A stretch of DNA of 64,000 nucleotides from Pseudomonadota bacterium (lineage in GTDB: Bacteria; Desulfobacterota; Desulfovibrionia; Desulfovibrionales; Desulfovibrionaceae), in NCBI GenBank assembly GCA_023403845.1, contig JAEYDL010000018.1:248001-312000 (forward strand), read 5' to 3'. The notes beneath the pieces are model-generated. The model was given only the letters and a program-made list of their open reading frames with translations. It ran no database searches and was not told the origin of the DNA. Every line of letters starts with the position of its first letter. Position 1 is the first letter of the stretch. The translations under genes were made by a program, and so were the position numbers. Shown here in pieces: positions 26,805 to 34,468 of this stretch.

Positions 26805-27855
26805 CCGATATCTATTCTTATCCCATAGTAAAAACAATTTTTATAAAATGGTTCCCTCTGTCTTTCAGTATAGTGACAGGAATAAGATTTTTTTTGAAAA
26901 GCATCACCAAGGGAGCAAGCCACCCCCCAGAACATACTCATAAATGAGCAAACTTCATTTAAGGTACAAACTAAACTTCCCTTCAAGACTCCCGTCGAGC
27001 TTCCTTTCATGGCTGACGGGAGCCTTTCCATAGCGCGCCTTCCCGCTCCAGCCACAGATCTGTTTCATTCCCCCGAGTCCTTCCTCTCCCAGACATGCCG
27101 ACTGCCCTGCATCATCTTCCGTCACTTGCTGCGTTTCGCATGGAAACAAAAACGAACATCATTTTTACCTTTCCATGCGTCCTGACCTGAGCCGGATAAA
27201 ACGGCCCCTGCCGCCTCCGCCTCCCGCACGGAGGACAACATCCGCCAGGATACGGACAAACCGCCAGCTCCGCTCTCCGCAAGTCTGTTCCGCAAGTGGA
27301 CGTATCCTCCAGCACAGAATCCATGACTTTTCATTCGCCGGAATGCCTGTGCCCCTGCTTTTCCCGGGATAATCAGACGTACGGAAGACGCCAGACCGCA
27401 ACGGCGGATATTTAAGGAATTCTCTTCCTGATGCCCTTTCGCCGCAGGAACCGTCTTTTGACCGGGTCTCTTCGAGAAGCTCCACTACGGTCTTTCGACT
27501 GTGCAGATGATGTGAGCGGAAACGAAGGACGCTTCCCAACAAGTTATTTTATAATACATTGTTATGCTTAAACAACAAGTCGGAGAAACGGAAGGACGCT
27601 TTCAGAAAGAAGAGAAAAACTGATGGGCAAAACAAGCAGATGCGTGAAAGGAGAATAAAAAAAATGTTAAAAAATATGATTCAAACACCATCCTTCACAA
27701 ACTATTCTCTATTTTTTCAACGAAATGGGAATTTCCTTCTTTTTTTGTCCTGTTAAAATTGTATAAAAAAAAATGCTGCCCACTTGTCTTGCCCTCGAAA
27801 ACATATAACCTCGCTCCCCAGAATACTCGCCAAATCTTTCAGAAAAGGAACTATC
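26805..27855. other. About 1 kb without a supportable gene
   Basis: Mixed composition: AT-rich at both ends, GC-rich in the middle (27000-27500). CTCCCGTC (26991-26998) and GACGGGAG form a hairpin that could end the upstream AT-rich gene, but there is no good T-run. Frames of 60-125 codons on the minus strand are Arg/Gly-rich without motifs or ribosome sites. It may be decayed DNA at the edge of a transferred segment. Confidence 0.5.
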
Positions 27856-28713
27856 ATGAAAGTATTCAAGCTGATCAGCCGGCTTTTCTTTCTGACGCTT
27901 TGCCTTGCGATGCTCCTGGGCTGCAGAGACAACGAACCGCCCAGCACCGCAGCGGATGCCGGCAAGGTTCTGCGTGTGGCCTTTGAAGGCATGACCGTCC
28001 CGTGCAACTGGACGCAGGATACCGATGCGCATGGCGCCGTTCCCATAAAAGGCTCCAAACAGTTTCTGTGCGGTTTTGAAGTCGATTATATGAAAAGAGT
28101 CTGCGGACTTGCGGGATACAGGCTGGAGGCCTACAAATTCGACTGGTCCGGCATGCTGATGGCCGTCTCCACAGGCAAGGCAGACTGCGCCATTTCCATG
28201 ATCGTGGCCACGCCGGAACGCAATCGGAGCATCGATTTCACGAAGCCTTATTATTACGGAGAAACCGTGGGCGTCGTACGCAAGGACAGCAAATACGCCT
28301 CGGCCATATCCGTTCAGGATCTGAAAGGAGCACGCGCCACCTCCATGCAGAACACGCTTTGGTACACCGCCCAGATCGACAGGCTTCCCGAAGTCAAAAA
28401 ACTTCTCGCGCTGGAGAATGTTCCCGCTCTGGTCGTCGCGCTGCAGTCCGGCGCCGCAGACCTGATTCTGCTGGACCGTCCCACTGCGCAGGGCGTCCTC
28501 ATCGCCAATCCCGATCTTTTCATTCTTCCCTTCTCCGGCACGAATGGCTTCAATGCGACCCTCGAGGAAACGGCCTGCACCATTGCGCTTCCCAAGGGAC
28601 AAGAGAAGCTGCGCGCCAGACTTGAAGCCGCCATGGCGAAAATCACTCCCGACGAAGTGGAAAAAATGATCGACGCCGCCTGTCGCAATCAGCCTCTGAA
28701 CAAGCTCAACTGA
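27856..28713 (+). CDS. Amino acid ABC transporter substrate-binding lipoprotein
   Basis: A 285-residue protein with a lipoprotein signal (hydrophobic stretch ending in MLLGC, Cys at about residue 23), so it is anchored to a membrane facing the periplasm. The mature part is a family 3 solute-binding fold: FEVDYMKRVC, STGKADCAISMI, TPERNRSIDFTKPYY and a C-terminal helix region. AAAAGGAA precedes the ATG. It heads an ABC operon with a permease and an ATPase downstream. Polar amino acids are the likely substrate class; the exact one is unknown. Confidence 0.88.
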   Translation: MKVFKLISRLFFLTLCLAMLLGCRDNEPPSTAADAGKVLRVAFEGMTVPCNWTQDTDAHGAVPIKGSKQFLCGFEVDYMKRVCGLAGYRLEAYKFDWSGMLMAVSTGKADCAISMIVATPERNRSIDFTKPYYYGETVGVVRKDSKYASAISVQDLKGARATSMQNTLWYTAQIDRLPEVKKLLALENVPALVVALQSGAADLILLDRPTAQGVLIANPDLFILPFSGTNGFNATLEETACTIALPKGQEKLRARLEAAMAKITPDEVEKMIDAACRNQPLNKLN

Positions 28714-28879
28714 TCCTGCCGAATTTCGCCGGGGGACACCCTCCGTTTCCCGGCGTACTCTGGCAGGGCTCCCTACCTGCCAGAGTACAATTCTCTCACC
28801 CACGGACAATCGTACCATTACACGAACAGGACGCTGGAATCATGCACGCTTCCGGCTCGTCCCGTGCGGAGAAATCATT

Positions 28880-29599
28880 ATGGAAATGGGTTTTTGGAGC
28901 TGGGTATCCTTCATCGCCCAGGAATACGGACATCTTTTTCTTCAGGGCGCGGCCATTGCCGTCTTTCTGGCCGTTGCGGGCACATTTCTGGGGACGGTCA
29001 TCGGATGCGCGGGCTGCCTCGTGTCGACTCTCGCCTCCTTTTCATATGAACGTTCCGCCAGGAAACACGTTCTTTCCTGCCTTGCCTGGCTGACGTCGTT
29101 CTATGTCTGGCTGTTCCGGGGAACGCCCATGATGGTACAGGCCGTGGTCATTTATTACGGAGCCTCGGCGCTGTTCCAATGGGATCTCAATCCGCTTGCG
29201 GCCGGCCTGTTTGTGGTCAGCCTCAATACCGGCGCATACATGGTCGAAACCATGCGCGGCGGCATCTCATCCGTGGACTCCGGCCAGATGGACGGGGCTG
29301 ACGCTCTTGGGATGAGTCGCTTTCAGGCCATGCGTCTGGTGATCCTGCCGCAGGCATTCCGCAGCGTCATCCCGCAGATCGGGAACTTTCTCGTGAGCAA
29401 CGTCAAGGAAACATCCGTTCTGAGCATCATTACGGTCAACGAACTTTTTTACAGCGGGCGTGAAGCGGCAGGGAACTATTTCCGCTACTTTGAAACGTTC
29501 TTCATCATCTGCGTCATTTACCTCATTCTGACGACCATACTCTCCTTTCTTCTGCAGCGCCTTGAACGGCGTCTGAAGAAAATGCCGTCGGCCCGCTAA
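28880..29599 (+). CDS. Amino acid ABC transporter permease
   Basis: A 239-residue inner-membrane protein of the HisMQ type. It has about five spans and the family signatures WLFRGTPMMVQ near residue 75 and the EAA-loop DGADALGMSRFQAMRLVILPQAFR near 137-160, which contacts the ATPase. CGGAGAA precedes the ATG. Only one permease gene is present, so it would act as a homodimer. Confidence 0.93.
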   Translation: MEMGFWSWVSFIAQEYGHLFLQGAAIAVFLAVAGTFLGTVIGCAGCLVSTLASFSYERSARKHVLSCLAWLTSFYVWLFRGTPMMVQAVVIYYGASALFQWDLNPLAAGLFVVSLNTGAYMVETMRGGISSVDSGQMDGADALGMSRFQAMRLVILPQAFRSVIPQIGNFLVSNVKETSVLSIITVNELFYSGREAAGNYFRYFETFFIICVIYLILTTILSFLLQRLERRLKKMPSAR

Positions 29600-29643
29600 C
29601 ATTCCCTTTCCATGCCGTACTCAGGAAAACGGAGGACATATCC

Positions 29644-30438
29644 ATGAAAATCATGCCGTTCAGACAACAGCTCAAGGGAGTCTGGCCCATTCTTCACATA
29701 CGCCACCTGAGCAAAAAATATGACGAACGAAAGGTGCTGCGCAACATTACGATAAAGGTTTACCCCTCTGAGGTCATCAGCATCATCGGCGCGTCAGGTT
29801 CGGGAAAATCCACTTTGCTGCGCTGCATCAACTATCTGGAAAAACCAAGTTCCGGGAAAATCATCTTCGCCCATCGCCGCGTCGGCGCTCCCGGCTTCAA
29901 TCTCGCGACATACAGGATGCGCGTCGGCATGGTCTTTCAGAACTTTAATCTGTTCAACAACATGACTGTCATTGAGAACTGCATGGTCGCGCCGATGCAC
30001 GTCATGCGCTGCGAAAAGGAAAAGGCCCGCGCCGAAGCCATGAAATATCTTGAGCGGGTAGGCATGGCCCCATTCAAGGATATGATGCCTTCGCAGCTTT
30101 CAGGGGGACAAAAGCAGCGTGTGGCGATAGCCAGAGCTCTTGCCATGCATCCCAATGTGCTTCTTTTTGATGAACCGACGTCCGCGCTGGATCCCAATAT
30201 GGTCGGGGAGGTGCTCGACATCATCAGAACGCTGGCCGCAGAAGGCATGACCATGCTGATCGTGACCCATGAAATGCAGTTCGCCCGTGACGTATCCAAT
30301 CGCGTCATCTTCATGCATAACGGCATCGTTCTTGAAGACGGCCGCCCCGATGAAATTTTCGAACACCCGGAAAAGCCTGAAACCGCCGCATTCCTGCAGC
30401 GTTATTTTGAAGGTCGCGGGATGATCAGGGAGTGCTAG
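29644..30438 (+). CDS. Amino acid ABC transporter ATP-binding protein
   Basis: A 264-residue GlnQ/HisP-type ATPase with Walker A GASGSGKST (about residue 50), Q-loop VFQNFNLF, signature LSGGQKQR, Walker B LLFDEPTSALDP and the switch His in THEM. The N-terminus has about 15 extra residues before the first strand compared with GlnQ. It lies 44 bases after the permease gene and 2 bases before the YitT-family gene. Confidence 0.95.
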   Translation: MKIMPFRQQLKGVWPILHIRHLSKKYDERKVLRNITIKVYPSEVISIIGASGSGKSTLLRCINYLEKPSSGKIIFAHRRVGAPGFNLATYRMRVGMVFQNFNLFNNMTVIENCMVAPMHVMRCEKEKARAEAMKYLERVGMAPFKDMMPSQLSGGQKQRVAIARALAMHPNVLLFDEPTSALDPNMVGEVLDIIRTLAAEGMTMLIVTHEMQFARDVSNRVIFMHNGIVLEDGRPDEIFEHPEKPETAAFLQRYFEGRGMIREC

Positions 30439-30440
30439 CC

Positions 30441-31403
30441 ATGCGTCGCAGCGCCTGCAAGAAACTGACGATCGAAGCGGTCTATTACGTTCTGGGAAGC
30501 CTGTGCTACTCCATCGGCGTCTATACCTTCGCCAAGGATGCCGGTTTCGCCCCCGGAGGCTTTTCCGGTCTTGCCCTGATATGCAACCATCTCTGGGATC
30601 TTCCCATCGGCCTCATGACACTGGTGCTGAATATCCCGGCGGTGGCCTTCAGCTACAATATTCTGGGAAAGCCCTTTCTGTTCAAATCCTTTGTCGTCAT
30701 GGGAATATGCACGGTCTTTCTCGACGCCATTTTCCCGCTTTTTCCCGTGTATGGCGGCAGCCCGTTTCTCGCGGCCCTCTACTCGGGCGTATTCATCGGG
30801 GTGGGCCTTGCCCTTCTGTACATGAAGGGGGCTTCCTCTGGAGGGACGGATTTCGTCACGCTGGCCATAAAGGTCATGTATCCATACTTCTCCATAGGGT
30901 TTGTGACGCTCGTATTCGACGTCGTGGTCATTCTGCTCGGCTGGCCTGTCTTCGGAAGCATAGACTCCGTCCTTTACGGGCTTGCCTCCACCGCCCTGAC
31001 GTCGCTTGTCATCGACAAAATCATGTATGGCATCGGCTCGGGCAAGCTCGTGCTCATCATAACGGATAAGGGGGAAGACATTGCGGCAAGCATAGGCAAG
31101 GCGATAAGGCGGGGGTCGACGCTGCTCAACGGCATCGGAACCTACACCGGGGCCGCTCGACAGATACTGCTCTGCGCCTGTGCCAGAACGGAAATCTACG
31201 ACATTTGCACCATAGCTCATGAAGTGGACCCGTCATCCTTTTCCATGGTTACGGAAACGAGTGAAGTCTTTGGAAAAGGCTTCATCGAAGGAGGAATCAA
31301 TTCCCAGGCCATGCCCGCAAACAACAAGTTTCACTCCAGACACAAACGGAAACCGCCGCGCAGGCTTCGCAAGTCTCCGGAGCATGTCCCGTCCAGCCAG
31401 TAA
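30441..31403 (+). CDS. YitT family membrane protein (DUF161 plus DUF2179)
   Basis: A 320-residue protein with five or six N-terminal spans, a GFAPGGFSGLAL motif near residue 37 and SSGGTDFVT near 137, then a cytoplasmic DUF2179 domain (GKLVLIITD to about residue 285). The last 35 residues form a basic Arg/Lys/Pro-rich tail not usual in the family. GGGAG precedes the ATG. It starts two bases after the ATPase stop, so it is co-translated with the ABC transporter. The function of YitT proteins is unknown; a transport role is often assumed. Confidence 0.88.
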   Translation: MRRSACKKLTIEAVYYVLGSLCYSIGVYTFAKDAGFAPGGFSGLALICNHLWDLPIGLMTLVLNIPAVAFSYNILGKPFLFKSFVVMGICTVFLDAIFPLFPVYGGSPFLAALYSGVFIGVGLALLYMKGASSGGTDFVTLAIKVMYPYFSIGFVTLVFDVVVILLGWPVFGSIDSVLYGLASTALTSLVIDKIMYGIGSGKLVLIITDKGEDIAASIGKAIRRGSTLLNGIGTYTGAARQILLCACARTEIYDICTIAHEVDPSSFSMVTETSEVFGKGFIEGGINSQAMPANNKFHSRHKRKPPRRLRKSPEHVPSSQ

Positions 31404-31971
31404 TTTCCGCCCGAGACATGCGGGGAGCCGGCAAGCGCCGGACGCAGCTTTTCGGATGCATCCATCAGCGTCAGCAAGAACATGCGAGAAAAGGCTCCCT
31501 GCTTCGGCAGCCGGACGATGAAAATTCGGCCTTCTCCCCGTTTTTCCTGACGACTCAGGACGACCGAAGACGACCGGGACGGAAGACCGGGCAGAAGCCG
31601 GGCGGTCCAAAGCGGCCTCCCGGATCTGCCCTTTTCCTGAAAAAGCTGGGCAGGCATCCCATGGCTTCAGGAAGTTCTGCGCCTTCAGGATTCACCCGAC
31701 ATGGCACAGACGCCCCCGATATGCGAAAAACGACGCGCGACGCCCTTCCGCACATGGATTTTATTCTTGACAGCATCACAAAAAAAATCGAGTGGTTGAA
31801 CGAAACATCCGCAAGACGTCCATTCGAAGAGATCTCTTCCGCCCGACCGCCGCATCGGCACGGAGAGCCTTCCGACTGTCACGACGAATCTCCTTCCCCC
31901 AAGCATCTTCTGACCGGAGAACCCCGACTCGCCGCGCAGGCGGCATTTCTCCGCAATATCCAAGGAGCATC
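31404..31971. other. Region between the YitT gene and moaE-like, with gene debris
   Basis: About 570 bases. It contains a short coding remnant that resembles the end of the phosphoethanolamine transferase (listed separately) and otherwise frames without recognisable motifs on either strand. An AAGGAG ribosome site at its right end belongs to the moaE-like gene. Confidence 0.5.
31757..31813 (+). pseudogene. Fragment similar to the phosphoethanolamine transferase at 24147-25823
   Basis: Nineteen codons read DFILDSITKKIEWLNETSA; the transferase has DFILDSIIQKIESLDRPSA around residue 427, 12 identities of 19. DNA identity is also visible (GACAGCATCA then AAAAAATCGA in both). The flanking sequence no longer aligns, and the metal-binding motifs are absent. 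It is best read as debris of a second family member. A chance match cannot be excluded at this length. Confidence 0.4.
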
Positions 31972-32382
31972 ATGGACACGACGAAAATTCTGGCGGACTT
32001 GAAAAAACGTCCTGGCTTTGCCGAAAATGTAGGTATGGTGCTTGTACACAACGGTGTGGTCCGGGGCTGGTCGCGTGCGGATCACGCTCCAGTCATCTCC
32101 ATGCGCGTCCATCATGATGCCGAAAGGCTGAATGCAATCTGCCGCGAACTGGAAAGACGACCCGGTATTTTCTGCATTCTGGCTGAAGCGGTGGACGGTG
32201 AACTCAGGCCGGGCGACGACGTGCTGTTTCTCGTCGTAGCTGGCGACATCCGGGAAAATGTCAAGGCGGTCTTCGCGGAACTGCTCGATCGGGTCAAGGC
32301 CGAAGCTGTCGTAAAACAGGAAGCGACCGTCCGGGCGGATCGCCTTCCTCACTGTCTGGACGAAATTTCCGGTCGGGAGTAA
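31972..32382 (+). CDS. MoaE-like protein (molybdopterin synthase large subunit family)
   Basis: A 136-residue protein with AAGGAG before the ATG. The layout is MoaE-like: VLVHNGVVRG where MoaE has its F-x-G-x-V-R segment, ISMRVHHDAE, then DDVLFLVVAGDIRENV, and RVKAEAVVKQE matching the two catalytic lysines. The His of the usual HR pair is replaced (DIR). MoaE with MoaD puts the dithiolene sulfurs into molybdopterin. No moaD or other cofactor gene is adjacent, and the divergence leaves room for another role. Confidence 0.65.
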   Translation: MDTTKILADLKKRPGFAENVGMVLVHNGVVRGWSRADHAPVISMRVHHDAERLNAICRELERRPGIFCILAEAVDGELRPGDDVLFLVVAGDIRENVKAVFAELLDRVKAEAVVKQEATVRADRLPHCLDEISGRE

Positions 32383-32494
32383 AAGGGCCTTCCTTCAAGG
32401 AGGATGTCTCCATACCCGATCGTCGGCTTCCCCATGCTTGGCCGAGTGCGTCCTCCGACGCATCCCCGATTCCGTCTCAACGACATTATTCGAC

Positions 32495-33328
32495 ATGAGC
32501 AAAAAGAAAGATACCCCACGCGCATTGCCCGAAAGCCTGCACCTGCCGCTTGCCGGAGCGGACTCCCACGCCCATCTCGATTCCGAAGGCCTGTTTGAAA
32601 AGCTCCCGGAAGTCATGGAGCGGGCCAGACAGGCCGGCGTGGCGCATATCGGACAGGTTTTTCTCGGTCCCGCCGCCTATCATGCGCATAAGGCGGCCTT
32701 TGCCCCCTATCCCGGCGTATTCTTCCTTATGGGCATTCATCCCTGCGATGCGCAGGAGTGCACGGGGGCGGTCATGCGGGACATGCGGACGGCCTTTCAA
32801 AACGATTCTGACCTGAAAGCCGTAGGCGAAATAGGACTCGACTTCTACTGGCAGGACTGCCCGCACTTCATTCAGGAAGAAGCGTTCCGGCTTCAGATCG
32901 CTCTTGCCAAGGAAACGGACCGGCCCGTGGTCATTCATTCCCGCGACGCCGCGACAGACAGTCTGCGCATTCTTGAGGCCGAGGGCCTTTCCGGCCGTCC
33001 GCTTCTCTGGCACTGCTTCAGCGGAGATGCCGTTCCCCTGCTGGACCGGATTCTCGCCAACGGCTGGCACGTCTCCATTCCCGGCCCCGTAACCTATCCG
33101 GCCAATCGTCCCCTGCGCGACGCCGTGGCCCGCATTCCGCTGGACCGGCTGCTGGTGGAAACGGACTGCCCCTACCTTGCGCCCGTTCCATGGCGCGGCA
33201 AGCAGAACGAACCCGCGCTGGTCGCCTTCACGGCTGCGGCCGTGGCCGAAGCCAGGGGCATGACGCCCGACGAACTGTGGACGGCCTGCGGACGCAACAC
33301 CCTGCGCTTCTTCAATGTGAAGGAATAG
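32495..33328 (+). CDS. tatD: TatD family metal-dependent hydrolase (3'-5' DNase type)
   Basis: A 277-residue TIM-barrel hydrolase with all family metal ligands: DSHAHLD near residue 22, GEIGLDFYW near 112, VVIHSRDA near 145, HCFSG near 173 and ETDCPYLAP near 223. Members act as DNases or D-aminoacyl-tRNA hydrolases. The ATG at 32495 places the DSHAHLD motif near the N-terminus after a short charged leader; an in-frame start 57 bases upstream is less likely. Confidence 0.92.
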   Translation: MSKKKDTPRALPESLHLPLAGADSHAHLDSEGLFEKLPEVMERARQAGVAHIGQVFLGPAAYHAHKAAFAPYPGVFFLMGIHPCDAQECTGAVMRDMRTAFQNDSDLKAVGEIGLDFYWQDCPHFIQEEAFRLQIALAKETDRPVVIHSRDAATDSLRILEAEGLSGRPLLWHCFSGDAVPLLDRILANGWHVSIPGPVTYPANRPLRDAVARIPLDRLLVETDCPYLAPVPWRGKQNEPALVAFTAAAVAEARGMTPDELWTACGRNTLRFFNVKE

Positions 33329-33373
33329 GGACGATTCTGGAAGCCGCCGTAGACGCCCCGCCCCAAATACGCT

Positions 33374-34468
33374 ATGGAGAAATCAAAATCTGTCCGGAAG
33401 GTCCGGACGCGCACTTTTATCCCCTCCGACGGCCAAGGCCGTCCTTCGCCTATGCACATACCATCGTCTCCGGCTTTCGTGGAAACGCTTTCCTTCGACG
33501 ATCCCACGCTGGCCAACGCCCTGTTCGGTCCGCAGAATGCCCATGTGGCGGCGCTGGCCGACAAAACGGGCGCCGACATCTCCACCAGAGGCGCCACGCT
33601 CTCCGTAGCGGCCGAAGATCCGGCTCTCCGCGAACGCATCCTTAATCTGTTCACTCAGTTCTACGGACTGGTCCGGACCGGACACACCGTGCAGGCCTCA
33701 GATCTGGAACAGGGGCTTCAGCTTCTGGAATCGGACTCCAGGGCGGATCTGCGCCGCTCCTTCCGCGACGAAGCCGTTCTTTCTCTGCCCAGAAAGACCG
33801 TTACCGCCCGAAATGCGGCCCAGCGCGCCTACCTTGAAACCCTGCGCAGCCATGAAATGGTCTTTTCCGTGGGACCGGCCGGAACCGGCAAGACCTATCT
33901 CGCCGTAGCCATGGCCGTGCATATGCTGACCGCCCGCCGCGTCCGGCGCATCATTCTGACCCGTCCCGCCGTGGAGGCAGGGGAAAAGCTCGGCTTCCTG
34001 CCCGGTGACCTCACGGAAAAGGTCAATCCGTACCTCCGCCCCCTGCACGACGCGCTCCATGACATGCTCGGGCCGCAAAAGATGGCCACACTTCAGGAAA
34101 CGGGCATCATCGAAGTGGCTCCGCTGGCCTTCATGCGCGGCAGAACCCTGAACGATGCGTACATTATTCTCGACGAAGCGCAAAACACCACGCGCGAACA
34201 GATGAAGATGTTTCTGACGCGTCTCGGTTTCGGGTCCCGCGCCGTGATCACCGGCGACGTCACCCAGATAGACCTTCCTTCGCAGGGAGAGGACAACGCC
34301 TCTCCGCATACCACCCGTTCCGGTCTCGTGCATGCCCTGCATGTCCTCAACGGTGTCAAGGGCGTTGCTTTCCGGCATTTCACCTCTGCGGACGTCGTGC
34401 GTCATCCTCTGGTAGGGCGCATCGTACAGGCCTATGACGATTATGAAAAACTCACCCCTTCGCGTTAA
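33374..34468 (+). CDS. PhoH family ATPase
   Basis: A 364-residue protein. After an N-terminal KH-like region (about 35-105), the P-loop ATPase domain carries GPAGTGKTY (about residue 170), LTRPAVEAGEKLGFLPG, the Walker B ILDEAQN (about 256) and VITGDVTQIDLP. PhoH proteins are linked to RNA metabolism and in many bacteria are encoded with ybeY and a PgpH-like HD protein, exactly as here. The start is uncertain: neither the ATG at 33374 nor the one at 33452 has a good ribosome site. It overlaps the next gene by 35 bases. Confidence 0.92.
   Translation: MEKSKSVRKVRTRTFIPSDGQGRPSPMHIPSSPAFVETLSFDDPTLANALFGPQNAHVAALADKTGADISTRGATLSVAAEDPALRERILNLFTQFYGLVRTGHTVQASDLEQGLQLLESDSRADLRRSFRDEAVLSLPRKTVTARNAAQRAYLETLRSHEMVFSVGPAGTGKTYLAVAMAVHMLTARRVRRIILTRPAVEAGEKLGFLPGDLTEKVNPYLRPLHDALHDMLGPQKMATLQETGIIEVAPLAFMRGRTLNDAYIILDEAQNTTREQMKMFLTRLGFGSRAVITGDVTQIDLPSQGEDNASPHTTRSGLVHALHVLNGVKGVAFRHFTSADVVRHPLVGRIVQAYDDYEKLTPSR

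Noticed and set aside
27165..27542. 125-codon minus-strand frame in the empty kilobase
   Set aside because: Arg/Gly/Ser-rich low-complexity translation, no ribosome site and no domain.
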